A stretch of 64,000 nt of DNA from Lactiplantibacillus plantarum (GTDB lineage Bacteria > Bacillota > Bacilli > Lactobacillales > Lactobacillaceae), in NCBI RefSeq assembly GCF_014131735.1, contig NZ_CP039121.1, positions 2,852,001-2,916,000 of the forward strand, written 5' to 3'. Of the stretch, positions 47,940-56,372 are shown in pieces. Position 1 is the first letter of the stretch. Each line of letters starts with the position of its first letter. The notes under the pieces are model-generated. The model worked only from the letters and a program-made list of their open reading frames with translations, was not told the DNA's origin and ran no database searches. The position numbers were made by a program, and so were the translations under genes.

Positions 47940-47976
47940 TAAAAAGTCCAGAACGCATGCTTCATCAACGTTCTGG
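47940..47976 (-). terminator. Terminator after small membrane gene copy D
   Basis: CCAGAACG and CGTTCTGG arms followed by GACTTTTTAG on the minus strand. Confidence 0.6.
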
Positions 47977-47989
47977 ATCTTCAACCGAA

Positions 47990-48268
47990 CTATTTTGTTT
48001 GCTTTTGCCTATTGAGTCGTTGTCGTCCCCAAACAAACAACAGGACATAGATAACGGTAATCACTAAATTACCAACTAAACTAGTTATCAGTTCTCGAAC
48101 ACCTTCACCCAGTACTAGCACAAAAACTAACCGGACGATAAAATAACCAACTGGTATGACACTACCAACTAAATTCGACTTGTTACGCTTCCCTAAAATA
48201 TAGCTCCAATAACCCAAGCCAATTGTGATTACCGCCGTAATCAATCCAATTACAATAAATACCAGCAT
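47990..48268 (-). CDS. Small three-helix membrane protein, copy D
   Basis: 92 residues, nearly the same protein as copy A (differences I to L near residue 34 and in the basic tail). The DNA around it, including 60 bases upstream, is also shared with copy A, so one copied the other recently. Unknown family. Placed 111 bases after copy E on the same strand. Confidence 0.65.
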   Translation of the reverse strand: MLVFIVIGLITAVITIGLGYWSYILGKRNKSNLVGSVIPVGYFIVRLVFVLVLGEGVRELITSLVGNLVITVIYVLLFVWGRQRLNRQKQTK

Positions 48269-48379
48269 GTATTATTTCCTCTCTCATAACTCAACTTGTC
48301 TAAGATTTTCTATAAAATAACCGATACTCGGCATTTAATCCTTGTCGAATATCGGTCATCTCAATCTGACTAATTTATG

Positions 48380-48658
48380 TTACTTATTAGCCCGGTGCTT
48401 CCCCCAAACAAATAAACCATAGTAAATCAAACTGAATAACAAGCTACCGACTAATGACGATACTAGGCCATGTGTTGTAGTTTGTGTCATCCAAGCTAAG
48501 ATTGCTCGAACGACAAAATAAGCTACTGGAATAATGGTGCCAACAAGATTAGATTGATTCCTTTTTCCCAGTAAATAACTCCAGTATCCCAAACCTAGGG
48601 TAACCGCCAACAAAAATAATCCAATAACCACAATAACTAGCACTAACTTACCCTCCAA
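48380..48658 (-). CDS. Small three-helix membrane protein, copy E
   Basis: 92 residues, related to copies A and D in layout (G-Y-W-S-Y-L-L-G-K-R-N-Q-S-N, then two helices), with a distinct second half (T-T-H-G-L-V-S-S-L-V-G) shared with copy C. GGAGGGT precedes the ATG. It is the first gene after the large immunity candidate, 28 bases downstream, so it belongs to the adhesin-toxin-immunity transcription unit. Confidence 0.65.
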   Translation of the reverse strand: MEGKLVLVIVVIGLFLLAVTLGLGYWSYLLGKRNQSNLVGTIIPVAYFVVRAILAWMTQTTTHGLVSSLVGSLLFSLIYYGLFVWGKHRANK

Positions 48659-48686
48659 AATGATTGTCTTTTAATGACATTGATAC

Positions 48687-49604
48687 TTACTCCATTACTT
48701 GATGAACTGCCGTTAACCAATTCTGCCAAACCTCAGTCTGAACACGTTGGCTGTGTGGCAGATACGCTGCCTTCCAGAGATTACAACTCAATTTACGTAC
48801 AGGATGCGTATGCAGTGCATTGTCCGGAAATTCAATTTCAAAGTAATCCCTTACCATTAAGAAGGCCTTCAAAATATCTAATAGCTTTTTATTACCAGAG
48901 CATCTCAAAAACTTCCCCTTCCAATAGCGATATTCTTCATTATTTTCACTGATAGCTCTATTTTGCTGCAAAAAATTACCCAATTCACTATCATCACTAA
49001 CCTGATAATAATGCTGTAAAAATTTCACAAACGCATAATACGACTGTGTCAAGTCCACCTTTTCCAGACTGGGCCCCATCGGAATTTCTGGTCGTGGCGC
49101 TGGCAAAACCTTGGCAATTGGAAATTGATTTTGCCGAAAACCCTTTTCCTTTGGATTAGGCAATGATTGCCCCGTTTTAAGAAAGGGCGATTCATTGACT
49201 GGCACAACATTAGGATTCGTAATCCAATTAACAGCTGCGACCCAATTTTGCCACACGGGTTCCTGATTTCGTTGAGATTCTGTCATCTCACAAATTATTC
49301 TAATGTTATACGTCAAGCTTCCTGATACTGGTGTCGTTGCTGCGATATCCGGCAAATACTCATTCACAAACTGCTTGACAGCTTGAAAACTCTCAAACAC
49401 AGTGTGATTTTCGTTGCTCACGTCGCTAAAGAACGCGTGCCAGTCTTCCGCAATTGCTTGATCAAACAATTCACCATCGTCACTCCAAAGTGTGACACTC
49501 CCCAATAGACTTCCAAGATCATCATCTTTGCTTGCCCAATAATAAGAGTCCAAAAACTCAGACATTGAAAAGTAACTTTCCTGTTCACTCAATCTTTTTG
49601 TCAA
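48687..49604 (-). CDS. Putative immunity protein with two tandem domains
   Basis: 305 residues from TTG 49604, which overlaps the toxin stop (TTGA) and follows GGAG; a longer start lies inside the toxin gene. Two copies of the same unit are visible: E-F-L-D-S-Y-Y-W-A-S-K-D-D-D-L-G-S-L-L near the start and K-F-L-Q-H-Y-Y-Q-V-S-D-D-S-E-L-G-N-F-L near residue 185, each ending with V-W-Q-N-W. It is acidic overall, as expected for binding a very basic toxin. No named family is recognised; the role is inferred from position. Confidence 0.6.
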   Translation of the reverse strand: MTKRLSEQESYFSMSEFLDSYYWASKDDDLGSLLGSVTLWSDDGELFDQAIAEDWHAFFSDVSNENHTVFESFQAVKQFVNEYLPDIAATTPVSGSLTYNIRIICEMTESQRNQEPVWQNWVAAVNWITNPNVVPVNESPFLKTGQSLPNPKEKGFRQNQFPIAKVLPAPRPEIPMGPSLEKVDLTQSYYAFVKFLQHYYQVSDDSELGNFLQQNRAISENNEEYRYWKGKFLRCSGNKKLLDILKAFLMVRDYFEIEFPDNALHTHPVRKLSCNLWKAAYLPHSQRVQTEVWQNWLTAVHQVME

Positions 49605-51364
49605 GGTAATTTCACTCCATTCTTGATATACCAAGAAACTTTATGCATTCCATCTTTCATAACAGGAACTGGTCGGCTGTTAATACCACCATCAGTTATT
49701 TTACCATCACGGACTCTAACCCAAATTTGCTTATTATCTTTGATAGTCTCTGCATACCAGTCATTACCATGGATATCCATACGTTTAAAATTAGATTTAC
49801 GCTGCGCTACCCTAAGCAAAGTATCATCATGTTCCTGTGACCAGTTTGGAAAATGCCCCTCTGTATTTTTGTAAATATGGTTCCTTATAGTCTTACTTTC
49901 ATCGTCTTTGTCAAAGTGAACTTTTCCAATTCTATTTTTTAACTTAGCTTTTGCTTTAGATAATTTTGTACCGGCACGATGGGTTGCCTCATGCTTTGCT
50001 TGACCTGTTGCTCGGACATTTTTCACATGCTTGGCTGCCTTCTCTCGCTCAAGCTTAGCTTTTGCTTTGGATAACTGTGTGCCAGCGCGATGGGTTGCCT
50101 CATGCTTTGCTTGACCTGTTGCTCGGACATTTTTTGCATGTTTGACTTTTTTAGTTTTACGAGCCTTCTCAGCTGCCTTTTTCGCAGCCTTTTTGGCGGG
50201 CTTTCGTTTAGCTAGCTTCTCAGCCGCCCGCTTCATCGCCAGTTTAGTTGCTCGAGCGGCCCGTTTGATCCGGCCACCATTCTTCGCAACTTTCTCGGCC
50301 TTCTTAGCAGTTGCCAGAACCTTCGCGGCCTTTGCTAACTTAGCGACTTTCGAGACAGGCACAAAGTTCAAGGCTGTCCAAGCCGCTCCTACTAACCGCG
50401 AGCGCTTCTTACCGGTAGCGGCATCTTTTCCCGTAATCATGGTATAAATATCATTATACCCAACTAGATCCGTCAAAAGCGAAATGATGCCTTTACTGAT
50501 ACCGGTCTTACGACTAAGCGTGGCAATTACAGCACTACCTTTGGATGCATGCTTTTTCGAAGATTTTTTCTTGTTAGACTTGCCGTGCTTCTTAGATGAT
50601 TTCTTCTTACTGGATTTACCATGCTTCTTGGAAGATTTCTTCTTATTGGACTTGCCGTGCTTCTTGGAAGATTTCTTCTTGTGCGACTTGCCATGTTTCT
50701 TGGAAGACTTTTTCTTATTGGACTTACCATACTTCTTAGAAGACTTCTTCTTGTGCGACTTGCCGTGTTTCTTGGAAGACTTCTTCTTATTGGACTTGCC
50801 GTGCTTCTTGGAAGACTTCTTCTTATTGGACTTGCCATGCTTCTTAGAAGACTTCTTCTTGTGCGACTTGCCATGCTTCTTGGCCGCTTTCTTCTTGTGC
50901 GGCTTCTTATGTTTCTTGGCCGCTTTCTTCTTGTGCGACTTCTTATGTTTCTTGGCCGCTTTCTTCTTGTGCGACTTCTTATGTTTCTTGGCCGCTTTCT
51001 TCTTGTGTGACTTTTTGTGCTTCTTGACCGCTTTCTTTTTATGGGCCTTCTTATGTTTCTTAGCGGCCTTCTTCTTATGCGACTTTTTATGACGCTTTGG
51101 CGTTTTTTTCTTATGCCTTACCGCAACTTTCCGCCGATGCGGTGCTTTACGGTGGACGACTCTGCGCTTAGCTTTGCGATGTGCACGATGAGACTTCTTG
51201 GCGTGACCACTAGCGCTATGTCGCACCTTATGCTTCCGAGTGTGGGTCACACCACGGCGATGTGCGGAGACTGTGTCGACCGAGCTGGAAAAAGCCGTGA
51301 AAACTAGAACAAACACCATTAGGCCAATGAGGATTTTTTTAAGAACCTGGCGTAATTTTATCAT
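49601..51364 (-). CDS. Secreted lysine/histidine-rich polymorphic toxin candidate
   Basis: 587 residues from ATG 51364 after GAGGG. In order: signal peptide (1-34, cleavage after V-S-A); a Lys/His-rich region to about residue 270 with 12-residue repeats of types K-K-H-K-K-S-H-K-K-K-A-A and K-K-H-G-K-S-N-K-K-K-S-S; a pre-toxin TG-like segment near 285-340 (Y-N-D-I-Y-T-M-I-T-G-K-D-A-A-T-G-K-K); a basic helical linker with two copies of H-V-K-N-V-R-A-T-G-Q-A-K-H-E-A-T-H-R; and a distinct C-terminal 111 residues (H-G-N-D-W-Y-A-E-T, Q-I-W-V-R-V-R-D-G-K-I-T-D-G-G) that looks like a BECR-type ribonuclease. It has no wall anchor; the basic region may hold it to teichoic acid. Toxicity is unproven. 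Confidence 0.65.
   Translation of the reverse strand: MIKLRQVLKKILIGLMVFVLVFTAFSSSVDTVSAHRRGVTHTRKHKVRHSASGHAKKSHRAHRKAKRRVVHRKAPHRRKVAVRHKKKTPKRHKKSHKKKAAKKHKKAHKKKAVKKHKKSHKKKAAKKHKKSHKKKAAKKHKKSHKKKAAKKHKKPHKKKAAKKHGKSHKKKSSKKHGKSNKKKSSKKHGKSNKKKSSKKHGKSHKKKSSKKYGKSNKKKSSKKHGKSHKKKSSKKHGKSNKKKSSKKHGKSSKKKSSKKHGKSNKKKSSKKHASKGSAVIATLSRKTGISKGIISLLTDLVGYNDIYTMITGKDAATGKKRSRLVGAAWTALNFVPVSKVAKLAKAAKVLATAKKAEKVAKNGGRIKRAARATKLAMKRAAEKLAKRKPAKKAAKKAAEKARKTKKVKHAKNVRATGQAKHEATHRAGTQLSKAKAKLEREKAAKHVKNVRATGQAKHEATHRAGTKLSKAKAKLKNRIGKVHFDKDDESKTIRNHIYKNTEGHFPNWSQEHDDTLLRVAQRKSNFKRMDIHGNDWYAETIKDNKQIWVRVRDGKITDGGINSRPVPVMKDGMHKVSWYIKNGVKLP
50545..51075 (-). repeat. Tandem 36-bp repeats coding for lysine-rich 12-mers
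   Basis: About 14 units of 36 bases in two classes, one with GGCCGCTTTCTTCTTGTGCG cores (plus-strand reading) and one with TGGACTTGCCGTGCTTCTTG cores. Unit numbers may vary between strains by slippage. Confidence 0.85.
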
Positions 51365-51365
51365 A

Positions 51366-54300
51366 TTAGTCACGCCCTCGTTTCTTAATAACCATCGTAA
51401 TCGCTACAGTGAGTAGCAACAAACCCACTCCTAGCCAGACCAACCAGGTCGCGACCGCGGAGTTCGTTTTAGGCAAAATTTGGTTCAAGATTGGATGTTG
51501 CTTCTTGAACGCCGATCGTTGCTTATCACGACTTGCCGCTGCAGCACTTGCTGAGGTTACACTTGGAACTGACGCACTTGCCGTCGTAGCCCGCGACTGC
51601 CGTGGCGCTGTAGAACTGGTAGCGGCTGCGACAGTTGCTCGGTTAGCCTTGGTCGTTGGCGTGGATGAAGCCTGCTTCGTATTAGCTTTAGTTGGTACTG
51701 ACGATTGACTAGTGACCGTGCTAGAGCTCACTGCTTGACTGCTACCATTAACACTATTCGACTGAGTTTGGCTGGAACGAGCTGCGGCCTGTTTATCCAC
51801 GTCAGCCGAATCACTGGTCGTACTTGAGCCTGATGAACTTTCTGGATGACTACTTTCACCCGAGCTAGTTGAATGACTTGATTGGCTCGCATCACTGGTA
51901 CTTGCCGAACTAGTCGAATGGTCGACTGCACTTGATGCTGTACGGCTACTATCACTACTATTAACGCTCGGCTCACTAGCAGCACTCTCAGAGCTGGTCG
52001 TCGCACTACTTGCTGGTGCCGCAGTCACATCATTGTTTTCGGCTGCCCACGCATAACCTGAACCCAATGTATAGGCCATTCCTTTATCACCATCATAAGT
52101 ATCTAGGTAAAAACCGTCACCATCGGCCCCACCATCAACTTCTACAGTTGTATCTGGCGACACATAGAGATTTTGTTCCCCTTGATCAGCCTTCAGCGTT
52201 CCTTCATATAATAGTTTGCCATTTTGAGTCAGACGCGCCCGGGTATTCGTGGCTTGCGCAAGGGGCGTCGCCGCGCTGCTTGGATTATTGTTCGGCGAAA
52301 CACCTTCATCATTACTGAATACCGGATCATTGACTGGCACGCCTTCCTCAAAAGAAGCATCCTCATCCAAGACAACTGGCGTCGAATTGGGTTCTGCAAT
52401 CAATGCTTGTACCGCTGCACTCGTATCACTATTGAGACTGCTCGAAGTTTGAGCGCTGCCTAGTGCACTACTTGTGTTTTGATCCTCAGTAAATGGTGAC
52501 TTGAAACCCAGCCCACTGCCAGTAGTTGTTCCAGTGGTCGTATCACCGGTATTGGTTGTTTCACCGTCAGTAGTTTGACTAGTGCTTGATGCCACACTAC
52601 TATCCGTCTTTGAATCAGCACTTGCACTAGTACCCGACTGGCTTGTAGCCTCAGTGTCACCTTGACTATTCGCTGAACTTGCATCGACACTACTGGACGC
52701 GTTCGTTGCGTTGGTCGAACTACCAGCAGTTGATTCATTAGTCCCAGTTTGGTCAGTCGCTGTCGTACTTGTCGACTGATTACTACCAGACTGACTAGTA
52801 TCAGTCGTTGTCTTGGACTCAGTCGTTGCTGCTTGACTCGGATTAATTTCTTTTTGTGCGGTAACTTTCAACCCATTCAATAATCCTAAGTCGTATTGTT
52901 CGCCAGTCACCATTGATTTCAACCCGTCAACCGTGTTGGTCTGCTGGCTCTTAGTGCCATTCGCGTTAGTCACCGTGGTCACTGTCTTGAGCTGACCACT
53001 TTTATCAAAAGTCGTGACCGTTTGCTCTGCGCCTAACACTCTAGTCGCAGTCACTTGGCCTTGATCATCAACCTTAAAAGTGACAGTCTCATTCTTAGAT
53101 AATTCAAACGTATACTTCGAATTATAATCAAAGACTAAGCTGTTATCTTGGGTACCGTTCGTATCACTAGCCGCAATCGCAACTTGAGCCGCATCCTGAT
53201 TATATTTGACCGTAAAACCACTATCGTTGGCATAAATCTGCGAGACAGAACGGACATTATGCTTCGTATCTTGTCGTACTAAAACACTACTTTGATTACC
53301 AACGTCAACCCACTGCCCAGTCGTTGGTTGGTAATAATAATTGACCGTTGTTGGCTTTTCCGTTACCGTTCCCTGGGCATTCGTCGGTAAGCGATCAGTA
53401 TCAACTGTGTACAAATCTTCGAAATCAGTTGCCTCGGTCGTGTAAGTATCACCATATAGACCAGTGACATCCAATTCGTCCAGCTTCTGCCCATCCGTTA
53501 ACAAGTAATTGACATGAATGTTGTATGGCAACGGATCATAATACATCACGGCTTCTTTGGTAGTCTTGCTAGCAGTGCCACGGGTATGTTCATCCAATGT
53601 GGCATTACGCTTATATCCAGTTATCGTTTTGACCTGCTTAGTAACATCATAAGCTTTCCCGTAACCAACTTTGACTGTTTCATCAGGAGCAACCTTATCA
53701 GTAGAATCGGTCATGTAATGATGTACCGTGATGGTCGCTTGATTGTCAATGGTATTGGTGACGGTATTCGACGTCTTAATCTGCTTATCTATTGCCGTTT
53801 GACCAGTTGCCGTTACTTTGGCCTGGTCATCAACATCATCACTGAACTGGACTTGAGCCTTAAAGTGATAGGTCTCACCTTTAAACGGTAGCGATTTAAT
53901 GCCCGCGTCCGTCAGATGCCATTTCACTTGATGTGTTTTTTCATCATAGCTGACTTGGTAGGCAGTACTAGGTAATGCTTGGCCAGCATCATTAACGACT
54001 TCGCCTTTAGCGTACTTAGCGTTAGCCGGAATCGTAATATTTTCTGACCAATCTTTATACTTGGTCATTAAATCCTGATCCAAAACATTGACTTTTTGTT
54101 GTAAGTCATACGTTAACGTCCGGTTTTGCTTGTCAGTGGCACTTTGTGTGGCACTCAAAGTGGGCGTCGCAATGGCGGGCGTCCCCAGCGTGATCGTACT
54201 AACGTTGTAGACTGGTTGTAACCATGAATTACCACTATTAACACGGGTCGTCCCGTAGATAAATTCCAGCTTCGTCCCACTGACCCCAAAAGTTGCAGCC

Positions 54301-55049
54301 GTTGACGAGGTATATGGCCAGCTCGCATCACGCGCTGTTTGCCCAGCCATGACGAGTTGTCCTCCACCGAGGGGATTCGCAATTTGCTTAACAATCGAGT
54401 TTTCAACAGTATAAATCTTACCAGCCCCTAAGTAAGCCGTATATTCAAAGCCGGTTGACGTCCCCGCTACCGGACCATCCAGACTAGATAGCGTAATGAA
54501 CGCGTTTTGAATATTGACCGCGGCATGCGTATCAGCGTAATAAAATTCATAGCTCACATTGAATTGGGCCACATTTGACATGGTCGTGTCCGAAGAAAAG
54601 CCCGGACCAATTTGAAACGCCCCGTCAGTCTGTTTCATTCCCGACGGTGCCTTGTGGCTGTCGTCGTGAACTTTAATATGTGAGATTGTTACTTTAGCAG
54701 TGACTTCCTGACCATGGAAAGTTCCCACTGTCCCATAGGTTGAAGTAATCGTATCACTGTCTTTCACCTTATGTATGAGCACACGTTGCGCACCGTTCTT
54801 AGGTGTTAGACTGCCACGATCTCCAGCATTATTCGTGATTCCTTGTAAGGCCGTGTCATTTTGCTTGATGACTAGCTGATTGACCAGTGGGAGCGTGCCC
54901 CCGTTGCCTGGTAAGACCGTGACCGATGATGAAGCATCAACCACCATGATATTTTGTGACACACCCCAGAAAGAGATGACGACCAGTAATGGCAACAACC
55001 AAACTGGCAGGCCATTACGATGATGTTTCCCCGTGTTTTCCGTATACAT
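51366..55049 (-). CDS. Wall-anchored adhesin-like protein with MucBP-like domains
   Basis: 1227 residues. An N-terminal membrane-type signal (L-P-L-L-V-V-I-S-F-W-G-V) is followed by an isopeptide-type adhesion domain to about 290, fibrillar domains to about 430, two MucBP-like repeats (about 435-580: T-I-T-V-H-H-Y-M-T-D, then I-H-V-N-Y-L-L-T-D), a Ser/Thr-rich stalk from about 735 to 1160, and a sortase signal L-P-K-T-N at 1192-1196 with membrane helix and K-K-R-G-R-D tail. The fifth sorting residue is N, not G. It likely binds mucus or other cells. Its stop overlaps the region where the toxin gene begins, implying co-expression. Confidence 0.85.
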   Translation of the reverse strand: MYTENTGKHHRNGLPVWLLPLLVVISFWGVSQNIMVVDASSSVTVLPGNGGTLPLVNQLVIKQNDTALQGITNNAGDRGSLTPKNGAQRVLIHKVKDSDTITSTYGTVGTFHGQEVTAKVTISHIKVHDDSHKAPSGMKQTDGAFQIGPGFSSDTTMSNVAQFNVSYEFYYADTHAAVNIQNAFITLSSLDGPVAGTSTGFEYTAYLGAGKIYTVENSIVKQIANPLGGGQLVMAGQTARDASWPYTSSTAATFGVSGTKLEFIYGTTRVNSGNSWLQPVYNVSTITLGTPAIATPTLSATQSATDKQNRTLTYDLQQKVNVLDQDLMTKYKDWSENITIPANAKYAKGEVVNDAGQALPSTAYQVSYDEKTHQVKWHLTDAGIKSLPFKGETYHFKAQVQFSDDVDDQAKVTATGQTAIDKQIKTSNTVTNTIDNQATITVHHYMTDSTDKVAPDETVKVGYGKAYDVTKQVKTITGYKRNATLDEHTRGTASKTTKEAVMYYDPLPYNIHVNYLLTDGQKLDELDVTGLYGDTYTTEATDFEDLYTVDTDRLPTNAQGTVTEKPTTVNYYYQPTTGQWVDVGNQSSVLVRQDTKHNVRSVSQIYANDSGFTVKYNQDAAQVAIAASDTNGTQDNSLVFDYNSKYTFELSKNETVTFKVDDQGQVTATRVLGAEQTVTTFDKSGQLKTVTTVTNANGTKSQQTNTVDGLKSMVTGEQYDLGLLNGLKVTAQKEINPSQAATTESKTTTDTSQSGSNQSTSTTATDQTGTNESTAGSSTNATNASSSVDASSANSQGDTEATSQSGTSASADSKTDSSVASSTSQTTDGETTNTGDTTTGTTTGSGLGFKSPFTEDQNTSSALGSAQTSSSLNSDTSAAVQALIAEPNSTPVVLDEDASFEEGVPVNDPVFSNDEGVSPNNNPSSAATPLAQATNTRARLTQNGKLLYEGTLKADQGEQNLYVSPDTTVEVDGGADGDGFYLDTYDGDKGMAYTLGSGYAWAAENNDVTAAPASSATTSSESAASEPSVNSSDSSRTASSAVDHSTSSASTSDASQSSHSTSSGESSHPESSSGSSTTSDSADVDKQAAARSSQTQSNSVNGSSQAVSSSTVTSQSSVPTKANTKQASSTPTTKANRATVAAATSSTAPRQSRATTASASVPSVTSASAAAASRDKQRSAFKKQHPILNQILPKTNSAVATWLVWLGVGLLLLTVAITMVIKKRGRD

Positions 55050-55570
55050 GTTTAACCCCTTTTATCTAACTATCACTTATATAGTAAAGCGACCCAACTA
55101 ACTAACTACTCATAGCAGGTTAACATGTATTTTGTTAAAAAACAATAAATATTTTTATATTAATATCAATATACATTGACATTTTCAATTGTATAAATTC
55201 TTTACGTATCATGCTGATTTTTCTACCCTAAACCATGGTTAAAGCTTGCCATACTAAGCACAAGAGCAATCAGCTTAGATCAGTTGGAAAAGTACAATTT
55301 TGTATAAACTTGCTTATTTAGCTATGGCTTTCTTCCGGTTTAGAATAAGGTCCGCATTTACTGATAATCAGTAATTCAACTAAATTGGTACGTTTTAATC
55401 ATAATTAATGCAAAATAGCACCTAGTCTATCAAATATTAAGCCTTTTTTCTGCTAATCGAAGACTACCCAACTGAAAGGTATTTTATATGTTGCCAAACC
55501 ATAAAATTTTAATTAGCAGATGTCTTTTGCTCAGTTAATGAAAGCATTCATTTCACCCATTACTCACAAA
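55050..55570. other. AT-rich upstream region of the adhesin gene
   Basis: A 520-base gap with no credible gene. It should hold the promoter of the adhesin-toxin unit, but no regulator site is identifiable by eye. Confidence 0.4.
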
Positions 55571-55617
55571 TAAAACCGTGAGGACTGTTGTCAATTCCAA
55601 CAGTCCTCACGGTTTAT
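55571..55617 (-). terminator. Terminator after glpF
   Basis: AAACCGTGAGGACTGTTG and its complement form a nearly perfect hairpin with A/T flanks. Confidence 0.9.
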
Positions 55618-55635
55618 ATCAAATCAGTCATAAAA

Positions 55636-56358
55636 TTATGGCAATACATTAAACAACAGTGCGCCTAACGCACCACCAACCAATGGTCCAGCGATTGGCA
55701 CCCAACTGTAGGCCCAATCAGAAGTTCCTTTATTGGCGATGGGCAATACCGCGTGCGCAATGCGGGGCCCTAAATCCCGGGCCGGGTTAATTGCATACCC
55801 GGTCGTTCCACCCAGAGACAGCCCGATAGCGATAATCAGAATTCCGACAACAATCGGGTTCAATCCCGCCGTAAATTGGCCTTTCGTGAAGGCTAACAAG
55901 CCAAAAACTAGGACGAACGTTCCAATCACTTCACTGATAAAGTTCCAGAAATACCGCCGGATACCAGGACCGGTTGCAAAAATGCCGAGAATCGCGCCAG
56001 CATCCTTAGTTGCTTGCCAGTGTGGGTAGTAGTGCAACCAAACCACGAGGCCACCAATCACCCCACCAGCAATCTGAGCCGCACTATATGGAATCACGTA
56101 GGCCCATGGGAACTTACCGGCCACTGCCATTCCTAGTGAGACCGCCGGATTAAGATGTGCGGGGCTCATAAAGCTGGACGCATAGACGCCCATCGTGACT
56201 GCAAATCCCCAACCTAAGGTAATCGCGACCCAGCCCGCATTTTGCGCTTTGGATTTATTGAGTGTTACCCCAGCTACAACCCCATCACCTAACAGAATCA
56301 AGATAAAGGTCCCGAGAAATTCCCCCAACAATTGTAGTGCTAATGGATCTTTCATCAT
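55636..56358 (-). CDS. glpF: Glycerol facilitator / aquaporin-family channel
   Basis: 240 residues from ATG 56358; two neighbouring in-frame starts (56355, 56364) are also possible. Six helices with the two channel boxes N-P-A in H-L-N-P-A-V-S-L-G and A-I-N-P-A-R-D-L-G-P-R; the D after the second box marks a glycerol-type channel. It is the last gene of glpK-glpD-glpF. Confidence 0.93.
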   Translation of the reverse strand: MMKDPLALQLLGEFLGTFILILLGDGVVAGVTLNKSKAQNAGWVAITLGWGFAVTMGVYASSFMSPAHLNPAVSLGMAVAGKFPWAYVIPYSAAQIAGGVIGGLVVWLHYYPHWQATKDAGAILGIFATGPGIRRYFWNFISEVIGTFVLVFGLLAFTKGQFTAGLNPIVVGILIIAIGLSLGGTTGYAINPARDLGPRIAHAVLPIANKGTSDWAYSWVPIAGPLVGGALGALLFNVLP

Positions 56359-56372
56359 GACCACCCCATTCC

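Noticed and set aside
50545..51075. Regular 36-bp repeats that could suggest a CRISPR array
   Set aside because: There are no unique spacers; the units are back-to-back, keep an open frame and code for a lysine-rich protein.
50484..51092. 202-codon plus-strand frame rich in F-F-L-x-D-L-P-C-F-L repeats
   Set aside because: It is the reverse reading of the lysine repeat region, has no ribosome site and exists only because that region lacks stops.
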